A program made the position numbers and the translations under genes. A model generated the notes under the pieces. The model did not search any database and had not been told where the DNA came from. It saw nothing but the letters and a program-made list of their open reading frames with translations. This document shows positions 16,856 through 25,243 of a stretch of 50,929 nucleotides of DNA, piece after piece (position 1 is the stretch's first letter; every line of letters begins with the position of its first letter). The DNA lies in assembly GCA_947164865.1 (NCBI GenBank), contig CAMUYA010000024.1:1-50929 (forward strand), read 5' to 3'. Origin of the DNA: an uncultured Lachnospiraceae bacterium (GTDB lineage Bacteria; Bacillota; Clostridia; Lachnospirales; Lachnospiraceae).

Positions 16856-17480
16856 TCACTTGTCCGCTTTCGGAGCCTCTGATTTCAGGGCTTTTTTCAC
16901 TCTGTCGATCAGTCCGTTCTGCATTTCATCATAGAACTGTACCATTTCATATACTGTCGGATCTTCCTCTTTAAGCCTAGCTTTATCCTCGGCGAAGAGC
17001 ACAGCCACCAGTTTCGGTAATGCTATTGTGTTTCTGCACGCAGCTCTGGCTATATTATACAGCGGAGTTCCCCTGTCAGCTTCTTTTATTAACGAGAATG
17101 CTGTCGAAACATTTGTGTTCATAAGTCCCAGCATCATAAACGATACAAACTCATCTATTCTCGCCTCTTCTCCTTTAACTCCGAAGATCTTTGCACTTCC
17201 CATTGCTTTATATGACTCCGCAAAGTATGTTACGATCGCATCGCTTTCGGTACGTTTTTTAAACATGGAAAGAATCTCCACAGCCATGGCTTCGGCACCT
17301 CCTCCCAGTTCAAGCGACGCGGGAGAACTCTTTGACACGGTCCTCTTCTGCAGCATTTCCGCCATCTGGTCATAGGGCAGTTCCTTCTCTTTCAGCTCGG
17401 CAAAAAAAAATGTTATCCTTATCCACTGATCCCACATCAAATTCCGATTCCGGAATCTGTCCGATACCGTTTTCTGCCAT
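16856..17480 (-). CDS. Unknown protein, apparent frameshift at a T9 run
   Basis: I do not recognise this family. The open 3' part encodes about 194 aa, helical and soluble, with a charged C-terminal tail. Its only in-frame starts (TTG 17440, ATG 17437) lack a good ribosome site. An ATG at 17480 has AGGAG at ideal spacing and reads MAENGIGQIPESEFDVGSV, but it enters a stop about 36 codons in. The two frames meet at nine T (17402-17410 on the plus strand as A9). With eight T they would join into a 207-aa protein. This may be a sequencing error, a recent mutation, or transcript slippage. It follows polC by about 50 nt and is probably co-transcribed. Confidence 0.6.
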
Positions 17481-17530
17481 ACGCTTTCTCCTTTATGTCT
17501 CTTGTGTATTTTTTTAATGTATTATCCGGA

Positions 17531-20500
17531 TCATATAAAATCAAACAATGATATCTGATTGCTTTCGGGTATCCCGGTAAGTATTCCGAAACGAGCCAGA
17601 TCGTCTGTTATTGTCTGTGAAGCATGTGATCTTTCCTTGAAATCATCCTTGGAAAGGAATGGTCCTTTCTTGGCAGCTTCAACTATGGAATCGGCCACAG
17701 CCTCTCCCAGGCCTTCTATGCTTGTAAGTGAAGGCATTATCCGTCCATCCTCCATAACCTGGAACAGCCTTGCCTTAACCTTGAAAATGTCGATCGGAAC
17801 AAATTCATATCCTCTTGCGTACATTTCCTCTACTACCCTTAGATCGGAAAGCTGGTTTTCCTCTTTGGATGAAAGGGGCACCGCACCGTCTTCTTTATTG
17901 GCCGCGGCAGCCTTCCTTTTTCTGAAATCCGCCAGAGTTCTGTCTATCGTCTGCTTTCCCTGGCACATAAGCTCATAGGAAAATGCCTTTGCTCTGATAC
18001 TGAAGTATGCTGCATAATATGCCTGAGGGCGGTGCAGCTTGCAGTAAGCTATTCGCCATGCCATCATAACGTATGCGGCAGCGTGCGCCTTGGGGAACAT
18101 GTATTTTATCTTTTCGCAGGACCAGATATACCAGTCAGGGACTTCGTGAGCTATCAGATCTTCTTTCCACTCAGGCCATTTGTCACTCTTTCCCCCCGCA
18201 ACCTTTCCTTTTCGCACATCTTCCATTATCTTAAAGGACTTTTCCGATTCCACACCTTTTCCGATAAGGTATGTCATGATGTCATCGCGGGTACAGATAG
18301 CGGTAGATATGGTTGCCTTTCCTTCTTTTATAAGTGTTTCGGCATTTCCCAGCCACACATCGGTTCCGTGAGCAAGTCCGGCTATCCTTACAAGGTCGGA
18401 AAATGCCTGTGGATTAGTATCTATGAGCATCTGCATGGCAAAGTCGGTGCCGAATTCCGGTATGCCAAGAGCGCCGAGCTTTGTCCCTCCGATATCATCG
18501 GGAGTGATCCCCAATGCATCCGTGTTCTGGAACAGACTCATTACGTCTTTTCCGTCAAGCGGAATATCCTTAACCGGATCGAGGCCGGTAAGGTCCTGCA
18601 GCATTCTTATCATGGTAGGATCATCGTGCCCCAGAATATCAAGCTTTAAAAGGTTGTGATCAATACTGTGATAATCAAAATGTGTGGTTACCGTAGGAAC
18701 ATCTTTGTTGGCGGGGTGCTGTACCGGCGTGAAGGAGCAGATATCCTCTCCTACGGGGAGCACGACAATACCGCCGGGATGCTGACCCGTGCTGGTCCTT
18801 ACTCCCATACAGCCTGCAACAAGACGGTTTATCTCCGATGTGCGCTTGTGCTGTCCATGTTCCTCGAAATACTTCTTAACATAGCCATATGCGGTCTTGT
18901 CGGCAAGCCCCGATATGGTTCCTGCACGGAATGTCTGGCCGGAGCCGAAGATAACCTCCGTATATTTATGAGCTTTTGCCTGATATTCTCCCGAGAAATT
19001 GAGGTCGATATCAGGTTCCTTATCTCCTTTAAACCCAAGGAATGTCTCGAAAGGAATATCGAAACCGTCTTTATTTAAAGGCGCTCCGCACACAGGACAG
19101 GTTTTATCCGGCATATCAACACCGGCTTTACCCGCATAAGCCTTAACCTCATCGCTGTCAAAATCGGAATAATGACACTTGGGGCAGACATAGTGTGGGC
19201 TTAAAGGATTGACCTCGGTTATTCCTGACATTGTGGCCACAAACGAGCTTCCGACGGAACCTCTGGATCCTACAAGATAACCATCCTCCACCGACTTCCA
19301 CACGAGCTTCTGAGCGATTATATACATAACGGCAAATCCGTTGGTGATGATGGAATTAAGCTCTCTCTGAAGCCTCTCTTCCACGATCTCGGGAAGATTT
19401 TCTCCATATATTTCATGAGCCCTGTTATAGCATATGTCTGTGAGTGTTTTATCACTGTCGGGTATAACGGGAGGACATTTATCCGGCCGTACGGGAGAGA
19501 TGGTCTCACACATATCGGCGATCATATTTGTATTTGTGATAACTACTTCTTTAGCCTTCTCGGGACCGAGATACTGGAATTCCTCAAGCATCTCGTCCGT
19601 AGTATGAAGGTAGAGCGGAGGCTGTCTGTCGGCGTCATCAAAGCCCTTTCCCGCCATGATGATGCGCCTGTAAACTTCTGCCTCGGGATCGAGGAAATGC
19701 ACATCGCAGGTTGCTACGACAGGTTTGTTAAACTTCTCTCCCAGTTCCACGACACGTCTGTTGACGTCTCTGATATCATCAAGTGAATTGATCTTGGCGA
19801 ATCTTTTCTCGGTAAGAATCTCGCCGTTATCCAGCTTCTTTTTATCGTAAGCATCCACCATGTAGGCATTGTTTCCTACCGGCTGTATCTCCAGATAATC
19901 ATAGAATTCCACAAGCCTTGTGATCTGCTGCTCTGTCTTTCCTTCTACAAGCGCGCGGTATAATTCACCTGCCTCGCAGGCACTGCCCACAATAAGGCCG
20001 TCCCGATAATACTGAACTCTGCTCTTGGGAACTATCGGAAATCTTCCGCTGAAATAATCAAGATGTGATTCGCTTATCAGGTGATACAGATGTATCCTTC
20101 CGAGATCGTTTTTGGCAAGTATAATGCAATGATGCGGGCGCATCTTCGAAATAGCTTCCTTACTCGATCCGGCCTTTTCATTTATCTGTGCCAGCTTTGT
20201 ATACCCCTCGGATGAAAGCTGGTTCATCAGCCTGATAAAAATGAGTGCAGTACATTCAGCATCATCCACCGCGCGGTGATGATGTCCGAGGCTGATGCTT
20301 AGTAATTTTGCTACTGCATCAAGAGTATATTTCGCATGCCCGGGGAGCTGAACCCTCGACAGAAGGAGCGTATCCATATAGGTAAAGTTCCTTGGATAGC
20401 CCAGTCTTTCGCAGTTTGCTTTTATAAAGTTTACATCGAATTCCGCATTGTGAGCTACAAGCACACAGCCTTCACAGAATTCAAGGAACCGTGGAAGGAT

Positions 20501-22279
20501 CACATCTATTGTGTCCGCACCCGACACATCCTTATCCGATATGGAAGTGAGCCTCTCTATCTCGTATGGAACCGGCCTTTCGGGATTGACAAAGGTGGAA
20601 AACCTGTCGATCACCTTTCCGCCCGATACCTTTACGGCGCCTATTTCGATAATGCGGTCTCCCACGGGTGAAAAACCAGTGGTCTCTATATCGAAGACCA
20701 CGAAATCTTCATCAAATCCGCAGTCCTCATCATCCATCACGACCTTTAAAAGGTCGTCGACAAGATAGCACTCCACACCGTAGAGCACCTTAAAGAAATC
20801 CTGTCTGTCGGGGTTATCGTCACCCGCATCTTTTCGTTTATTCTTTTCTGCCTTCCAAAGGTCATCCCATGCATGTCCGGCGTCGGTAAAACCCTGAACC
20901 ACTCCGTGATCCGTTATGGCGATGGCCTTGTGCCCCCATTTATAAGCTCTCTTAACTATATCCTTCGCCTCGGATACGCCGTCCATATCACTCATTTTAG
21001 TGTGACAGTGCAGCTCCACTCTCTTATGAAGGGCATGGTCTGCTCTGGGAGTGACAAAGCTTCCGGTACGCATAATTCCGGAAACCGGCATAAGGGAAAC
21101 TTCGTGATCGAAGGGATCATGCTTGGCAAAAGCCTTTATTTTCAGAAAGGCTCCCGGTTTCACTTCTTTTTCAAATTCCTTCACCTTCTCTGTGGGAAGG
21201 AAAATTTTAGCCGAAATGGTGTCCGTATAATCGGTTACGTCGAACTTAAAAATAGTCTTTTCATTTTTGATGGGATGAGAATCAACACCTGTGACTTCGC
21301 CCCTTATCACCACATCGCCTATATCGCCGATGATATCTTCGATCTTTGTAAATTCCGCATCCGGATCGATATCCGTTCCGTATATGACATCGGGATTATC
21401 CGAACGCTTAAGCTCTCCCCTTCTGAAGTCTTTTTTGTATTCTCCCTTTTTGAAATCTCCTCTTTCCGGAACCTTTTTAAGGAACTTATTGACGCTTCCT
21501 TTCTTTCCGCTTTCCGCATCCTTTGCACCCGGTGCGGAACTTCCCTGTATTGAAGAATCGCCTTTGGCGACTTCATCACTCTTTGCGTCGGAAAGACCGG
21601 AGGCTTTTTCGGATGCTTTTTTTCCGTCGCGGTCTCCCTGTTTTTTATCCTCTTTAGGTACATCCCCCAGGTAGACAGTTTCTTTTTCAATGTCAGCTCC
21701 GATGCGGGTTGCGATCTCCTTGACACGCATCGCCACCTTGAGCTCGTTTTCCTTGGAAAGTTCGCCCTCGGGCAGCTCATAATAATCTATATTAAGTATA
21801 AGGCCCATACCGAATCTGTCGGTAATGACCTTCTCTATGTATTCTTCCAGCTCCCTGCTCTTTTCCCGGTACAGGAACCTGTCCGGCACCTGTACGTTTA
21901 CGGTATTATTTTCCGCAAATGCGATCCTGGCATTATGAAAAGCATCATAAAGTGTGAGTGAGCTCTCGGAGAGCTCTTTTTCCATACTTTCACGATAACT
22001 CTCAAAGACAGTCTCTATGCTGTAACTGTCTGATAATTCAAAACGCTCATAAATCCTTACATCTATCTCTGCCCCAGCAAACAGCTGCTTTTCTATCTCC
22101 CTTTGCGCCTCAAAAATGATGCTTTTGGGAATGATATGCGTACTCTTTATATATACTTTTAATAAGTGCCTGTTCTTAGTCGAAGATACACGCAGTACAA
22201 CAGTCCCCGTCATATAACCTGTAGCTTTTTCCTTAAGCACCAGGGTTGGGAACACTTCAAAAAAATCCTTTGTTTCCAT
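17531..22279 (-). CDS. polC: DNA polymerase III alpha subunit, PolC type
   Basis: PolC is the replicative polymerase of Firmicutes. The product is about 1582 aa from ATG 22279; a TTG at 22291 would add four residues and overlap ispG. In order: N-terminal domains (1 to about 210), a Lys/Ser/Gly-rich linker (about 215-305), an OB domain (about 325-410), the PHP domain starting HCHTKMSDMDGV (about 425), the proofreading exonuclease with DIETTGF (about 534), and the polymerase core with a Cys4 zinc motif and DIDLNFSG, ending LFDFI. It is longer than the B. subtilis protein (about 1440 aa), partly because of the linker. It begins just after the ispG stop, so it is coupled to ispG. Confidence 0.97.
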   Translation of the reverse strand: METKDFFEVFPTLVLKEKATGYMTGTVVLRVSSTKNRHLLKVYIKSTHIIPKSIIFEAQREIEKQLFAGAEIDVRIYERFELSDSYSIETVFESYRESMEKELSESSLTLYDAFHNARIAFAENNTVNVQVPDRFLYREKSRELEEYIEKVITDRFGMGLILNIDYYELPEGELSKENELKVAMRVKEIATRIGADIEKETVYLGDVPKEDKKQGDRDGKKASEKASGLSDAKSDEVAKGDSSIQGSSAPGAKDAESGKKGSVNKFLKKVPERGDFKKGEYKKDFRRGELKRSDNPDVIYGTDIDPDAEFTKIEDIIGDIGDVVIRGEVTGVDSHPIKNEKTIFKFDVTDYTDTISAKIFLPTEKVKEFEKEVKPGAFLKIKAFAKHDPFDHEVSLMPVSGIMRTGSFVTPRADHALHKRVELHCHTKMSDMDGVSEAKDIVKRAYKWGHKAIAITDHGVVQGFTDAGHAWDDLWKAEKNKRKDAGDDNPDRQDFFKVLYGVECYLVDDLLKVVMDDEDCGFDEDFVVFDIETTGFSPVGDRIIEIGAVKVSGGKVIDRFSTFVNPERPVPYEIERLTSISDKDVSGADTIDVILPRFLEFCEGCVLVAHNAEFDVNFIKANCERLGYPRNFTYMDTLLLSRVQLPGHAKYTLDAVAKLLSISLGHHHRAVDDAECTALIFIRLMNQLSSEGYTKLAQINEKAGSSKEAISKMRPHHCIILAKNDLGRIHLYHLISESHLDYFSGRFPIVPKSRVQYYRDGLIVGSACEAGELYRALVEGKTEQQITRLVEFYDYLEIQPVGNNAYMVDAYDKKKLDNGEILTEKRFAKINSLDDIRDVNRRVVELGEKFNKPVVATCDVHFLDPEAEVYRRIIMAGKGFDDADRQPPLYLHTTDEMLEEFQYLGPEKAKEVVITNTNMIADMCETISPVRPDKCPPVIPDSDKTLTDICYNRAHEIYGENLPEIVEERLQRELNSIITNGFAVMYIIAQKLVWKSVEDGYLVGSRGSVGSSFVATMSGITEVNPLSPHYVCPKCHYSDFDSDEVKAYAGKAGVDMPDKTCPVCGAPLNKDGFDIPFETFLGFKGDKEPDIDLNFSGEYQAKAHKYTEVIFGSGQTFRAGTISGLADKTAYGYVKKYFEEHGQHKRTSEINRLVAGCMGVRTSTGQHPGGIVVLPVGEDICSFTPVQHPANKDVPTVTTHFDYHSIDHNLLKLDILGHDDPTMIRMLQDLTGLDPVKDIPLDGKDVMSLFQNTDALGITPDDIGGTKLGALGIPEFGTDFAMQMLIDTNPQAFSDLVRIAGLAHGTDVWLGNAETLIKEGKATISTAICTRDDIMTYLIGKGVESEKSFKIMEDVRKGKVAGGKSDKWPEWKEDLIAHEVPDWYIWSCEKIKYMFPKAHAAAYVMMAWRIAYCKLHRPQAYYAAYFSIRAKAFSYELMCQGKQTIDRTLADFRKRKAAAANKEDGAVPLSSKEENQLSDLRVVEEMYARGYEFVPIDIFKVKARLFQVMEDGRIMPSLTSIEGLGEAVADSIVEAAKKGPFLSKDDFKERSHASQTITDDLARFGILTGIPESNQISLFDFI

Positions 22280-22281
22280 CT

Positions 22282-23340
22282 TTATTTCCAATTGTCAAGT
22301 TCGTATTTTAGTGCGGAAAGCAATTCCGACTCGGGCACCTTTTTTATTATCTCGCCCTTTCTGATAAGAAGACCTTCTCCGATTCCCCCTGCTATCCCAA
22401 GATCGGCCTCTTTTGCTTCTCCGGGACCGTTTACGACACATCCCATTACCGCGACCTTGATATCCAGAGGATATCCGCTAACCAGTGTCTCAACTTCCCC
22501 TGCCAGTTTGATAAGATCTATCTGTGTGCGTCCGCACGTGGGGCACGATACCACTTCTATGCCGCCTTTTCTGAGCCCCAATGTGCGCAGTATCAGCTTG
22601 GCAGCCTTAATCTCTTCGACAGGGTCACCGGTAAGTGATACTCTGATGGTATCGCCTATCCCCTTATCAAGGATAAGTCCCAGACCAATGGCTGACTTAA
22701 TGCTTCCGCTCATTACGGTTCCGGCCTCTGTGATACCTACATGAAGCGGATAATCCGTCTTGCCCGCCAGGAGTTCGTGAGCCTTTACGCACATCATCAC
22801 ATCTGATGATTTAATACTGATGACCAGATTGTCATAGCCCAGATCCTCTATGATGTGAACTTTATCCAGCGCGCTCTCCACTATTCCTTCTGCGGTAACT
22901 CCGCCGTATTTTTCTATAAGTGGCTTTTCCAGCGACCCGGAATTAACTCCAACCCTTATCGGAATACTTCTTTCCTTTGCGGCATCGATCACAGCCCGGA
23001 TACGGTCTTTTGAGCCGATATTCCCGGGGTTTATCCTTATCTTGTCCGCACCGTTTTCTATAGCGGCTATAGCCATTTTGTAGTCAAAATGAATGTCTGC
23101 CACCAAGGGGATACGGATCTGCTTTTTGATCTCTTTTAATGCCTCCGCTGCCTCCATTGTCGGAACTGTACATCTTATGATCTCACAGCCCGCTTCTTCA
23201 AGCCTGCGGATCTGCTCTACGGTATTTTTTACATCCTCGGTTTTTGTATTGGTCATGGACTGGATCGCAATAGGCTCACCCCCGCCTATGATCCGTCCTC
23301 CGATGTTTATTTTCTTTGTATTTTCTCTGTAGGTAGACAT
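22282..23340 (-). CDS. ispG: 4-hydroxy-3-methylbut-2-enyl diphosphate synthase IspG
   Basis: IspG converts MEcPP to HMBPP in the MEP isoprenoid pathway using a [4Fe-4S] cluster. The 352-aa length is typical of the bacterial short form. The N-terminal TIM barrel holds IQSMTNTKTEDV and VADIHFDYK; the C-terminal Fe-S domain holds SCPTCGRTQIDL and AVMGCVVNGPGEA, the three cluster cysteines plus the catalytic NGPGE. The ATG follows GAGGT. In many Clostridia ispC and rseP precede it; here the upstream gene is tpiA after a 521-bp gap. Confidence 0.97.
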   Translation of the reverse strand: MSTYRENTKKINIGGRIIGGGEPIAIQSMTNTKTEDVKNTVEQIRRLEEAGCEIIRCTVPTMEAAEALKEIKKQIRIPLVADIHFDYKMAIAAIENGADKIRINPGNIGSKDRIRAVIDAAKERSIPIRVGVNSGSLEKPLIEKYGGVTAEGIVESALDKVHIIEDLGYDNLVISIKSSDVMMCVKAHELLAGKTDYPLHVGITEAGTVMSGSIKSAIGLGLILDKGIGDTIRVSLTGDPVEEIKAAKLILRTLGLRKGGIEVVSCPTCGRTQIDLIKLAGEVETLVSGYPLDIKVAVMGCVVNGPGEAKEADLGIAGGIGEGLLIRKGEIIKKVPESELLSALKYELDNWK

Positions 23341-23541
23341 ATATTTACCTCAAACTACTATTAAACATAAGTTCAACAGATTTCTATCATTCAAATAACA
23401 CTTGCTACGATATATAGAAATGTGCGCATGATAATAATACCATATATAGTGGATGAAAATCTTACCAAAAATGTCTCCGATTTTTCTATATCAGTTGTAA
23501 AAAAAGGAATTATAAAAGAAAAGGCATATATCCTGACAAAT

Positions 23542-23570
23542 AAAAACTCCGCCTTAAAGGCGGAGTTTTT
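23542..23570. terminator. Strong bidirectional terminator
   Basis: A 12-bp stem AAAAACTCCGCC/GGCGGAGTTTTT with loop TTAAA has A- and T-tracts on both sides. On the minus strand it would end a transcript starting downstream of tpiA; no annotated gene lies between. Confidence 0.85.
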
Positions 23571-23735
23571 ATAAAAAGGAGAGAGATTTATGAGAACCCA
23601 CTTGCGTGGGTGGTGTAGGTAGTCGAAGCTATTCAGATCAAATCCCGTATCCCAATACTAAAAATATAACCCGATAGCCTCTGTAATGTACGGCCGAGGC
23701 CGCCTTACGATCGTTTCCTTAATCGTTGAATATAT
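23571..23735 (-). ncRNA. Candidate small RNA between two terminators
   Basis: No gene is recognised. On the minus strand an extended -10 TGGTAATAT (about 23734-23742) precedes a region with an ACGAT/ATCGT hairpin, a GGCCTCGGCC inverted repeat, a hairpin ACCCAC-GCAA-GTGGGT with a GNRA-type loop, and a C/T-rich CTCTCTCCTTTT that could pair with ribosome sites. It ends at the terminator 23542-23570, giving about 185-190 nt. It does not match 6S, SRP, RNase P or tmRNA as I know them. On the plus strand the same DNA contains AAGGAGAGAG before a 10-codon frame, a weaker alternative. The remainder, 23341-23541, is the ispG leader with no clear promoter. Confidence 0.35.
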
Positions 23736-23812
23736 ATTACCATGTAATTGTGGACACTTTATGTCCAAATTAGAAAACAAAAATAAAAAATATAAAAAAT
23801 CTATAAATGAAT

Positions 23813-23860
23813 CAAGCCGCTGCATAAAACGCAGCGGCTTGCGCAATGGCTTTGTCATTG
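23813..23860 (-). terminator. tpiA terminator, resembling a reduced E element
   Basis: In transcript sense the tpiA stop TAA is followed at once by GCAATG paired with CATTGC (a P1-like stem), then a perfect 11-bp hairpin CAAGCCGCTGC with loop GTTTTAT, then T-rich DNA. The GCCATTGCGCAA junction is identical in E element 1. It looks like an E element that has lost P2 and P3, and probably works as the terminator. Confidence 0.65.
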
Positions 23861-23861
23861 C

Positions 23862-24608
23862 TTATGCATTAACGATCTGGCCGAAATCGGGCTTGAGGCT
23901 GGCTCCGCCGATAAGTCCGCCATCGATGTCGGGCTTGGAAAGGAGCTCTGCCGCATTGCCTGCGTTCATTGATCCGCCGTACTGGATGCGAACTGCTTCT
24001 GCTGTGGCATCGTCGTACATCTTAGCGATGAGGTCGCGGATGAGCTTACATACTTCCTGTGCCTGATCTGCAGTAGCTGTCTCGCCTGTTCCTATAGCCC
24101 AGATAGGCTCGTAAGCGATAACAAGGTTCTTAACCTGATCTGCTGTCACATCGGTAAGATCCCACTTGATCTGTCTCTCGATCCACTCTTTGTAGGTGCC
24201 TGCCTTACGAAGTGCAAGAGACTCTCCACAGCAAAGGATGGGCTTAAGGCCTGCAGCAAATGCCTTCTTAACCTTTGCGTTGATGAGGATATCATTCTCA
24301 CCGAAGATATCTCTTCTCTCGGAGTGGCCGATGATTATATACTCTACACCTGCATCCTTGAGCATGGGAGCGGATATCTCTCCTGTGAAAGCACCCTTGT
24401 CCTCGATGTAGAAATTCTCTGCGCCAACCTTAACATTTGTGCCCTTAACTGCTTCAGCAACGCATACTATGTCAATGGCGGGAACGCAGTAAACTACATC
24501 CACATTGTCATTCTTAACAAGATCTTTTAATTCTGCACAAAGTGCAACTGCCTCGCTGGGAGTCTTGTTCATCTTCCAGTTGCCGGCTATAATACGTCTT
24601 CTTGCCAT
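23862..24608 (-). CDS. tpiA: Triosephosphate isomerase
   Basis: TpiA interconverts DHAP and glyceraldehyde 3-phosphate in glycolysis. The 248-aa TIM barrel has the N-terminal GNWKMNKT, the catalytic His in IGHSERR, the catalytic Glu in [13 protein letters not shown], and the phosphate-binding [12 protein letters not shown] and GGLIGGASL. It belongs with gap and pgk upstream but is separated from pgk by 635 bp of repeats, so it may be expressed separately. Confidence 0.98.
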   Translation of the reverse strand: MARRRIIAGNWKMNKTPSEAVALCAELKDLVKNDNVDVVYCVPAIDIVCVAEAVKGTNVKVGAENFYIEDKGAFTGEISAPMLKDAGVEYIIIGHSERRDIFGENDILINAKVKKAFAAGLKPILCCGESLALRKAGTYKEWIERQIKWDLTDVTADQVKNLVIAYEPIWAIGTGETATADQAQEVCKLIRDLIAKMYDDATAEAVRIQYGGSMNAGNAAELLSKPDIDGGLIGGASLKPDFGQIVNA

Positions 24609-24685
24609 GTTTATTCTCCTTAATCATTTATATTGCAGTTTAATGTATCATCGGTAATTCATTTTATTTAGTGACGGCATGGACA

Positions 24686-24878
24686 ATATGAGTTGTAATT
24701 TGCTCTCATGGGCTCTGCTGCTAAGCTCGAAGCACTTTGCTAAGGGCAAAATCGGTCTCGGGCAACTCGCGACGCTCGCCTCATCAGGCGAGCTGCTCAA
24801 ACAATCCCTCGACACGATTTACGCAAAGTGCTTCTCGCTAAGCGCGGCGCCTAATTCGATCAAACTACAATCTCATAT
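24686..24878. repeat. Long nested foldback (about 193 bp)
   Basis: An outer imperfect stem pairs 24686-24702 with 24861-24878. Inside, GAAGCACTTTGC (24729-24740) pairs perfectly with GCAAAGTGCTTC (24823-24834), then AAATCG with CGATTT, then GCTCGCCT with AGGCGAGC. No coding frame is supported. It lies just upstream of tpiA and may be a structured leader or a non-autonomous element. Confidence 0.6.
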
Positions 24879-24887
24879 CGCCCATAC

Positions 24888-24932
24888 CTGTTACTAAGTA
24901 AGTATTATTGTTGATTACTTAATCAGTAACAG
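24888..24932. repeat. GTTACT-type inverted repeat
   Basis: CTGTTACT...AGTAACAG flanks an inner AAGTAA...TTACTT. It abuts the left end of copy C, and GTTACTAAGTA recurs at 5339-5349 near E1, so it may mark element borders. Confidence 0.5.
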
Positions 24933-25209
24933 CGAGTACGTGCAAATGCTATGCTGAGAGCAATGTGTCCGAGGCCGATCGGACGTTTTAAAGAACAAAA
25001 CGTCCTACGCAGATACTTCGTATGAAATTTCGTTTTGATTCATAACGAAATTTCATGCCGCTGCAAAGTACGCAGCTGGCATCTGCTCTTGCATCGAGGA
25101 CCCATAGCTCGAGCATCTTGCGAAGCAAGTGCGGGACTTGGAGCGAAGCGTAAAGCGAGAGGCGGTGCGCGAAGCATACATTTGTGCGGACTCGCGTAAC
25201 TCAGTTACT
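24925..25209 (+). repeat. Large foldback repeat, copy C (285 bp, MITE-like, carrying E3)
   Basis: The left end starts AGTAAC, then GCGAGT and CAAATGC. The right end, read inward, is AGTAAC, then GCGAGT and CAAATGT. These form imperfect terminal inverted repeats. The interior shares CTATGCTGAGAGCAATGTG, CGAGGACCCATAG and CGAGAGGCGGTGC with copy B. E element 3 is inserted in the middle. There is no transposase. In transcript sense it lies between pgk and tpiA. Confidence 0.75.
24981..25086 (-). repeat. E element 3 (structured repeat inside copy C)
   Basis: In transcript sense: P1 GCAGAT/ATCTGC, P2 ATGCC-CTGC stem with one bulge and loop GTACTTT, P3 ATGAAATTTCGTT (13 bp perfect) with loop ATGAATCAA, and P4 GGACGTTTT with loop GTTCTTT. 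Stems are unrelated to E1, E2, E4 and E5. The spacer ACGAAGT before P1' is identical to E4 and E5. Confidence 0.78.
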
Positions 25210-25243
25210 AATAAACTCGATAGTTAGTTAAACTGCAAGTTAA

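Noticed and set aside
23591..23623. 10-codon plus-strand frame after AAGGAGAGAG, a possible leader peptide
   Set aside because: No plus-strand gene follows for it to regulate, and the ribosome-site look-alike is better explained as the complement of a C/U-rich tract in the minus-strand candidate RNA.
23748..23769. GTGGACACTTTATGTCCA inverted repeat resembling insertion-sequence ends
   Set aside because: Only one end is present, with no transposase remnant or target duplication.
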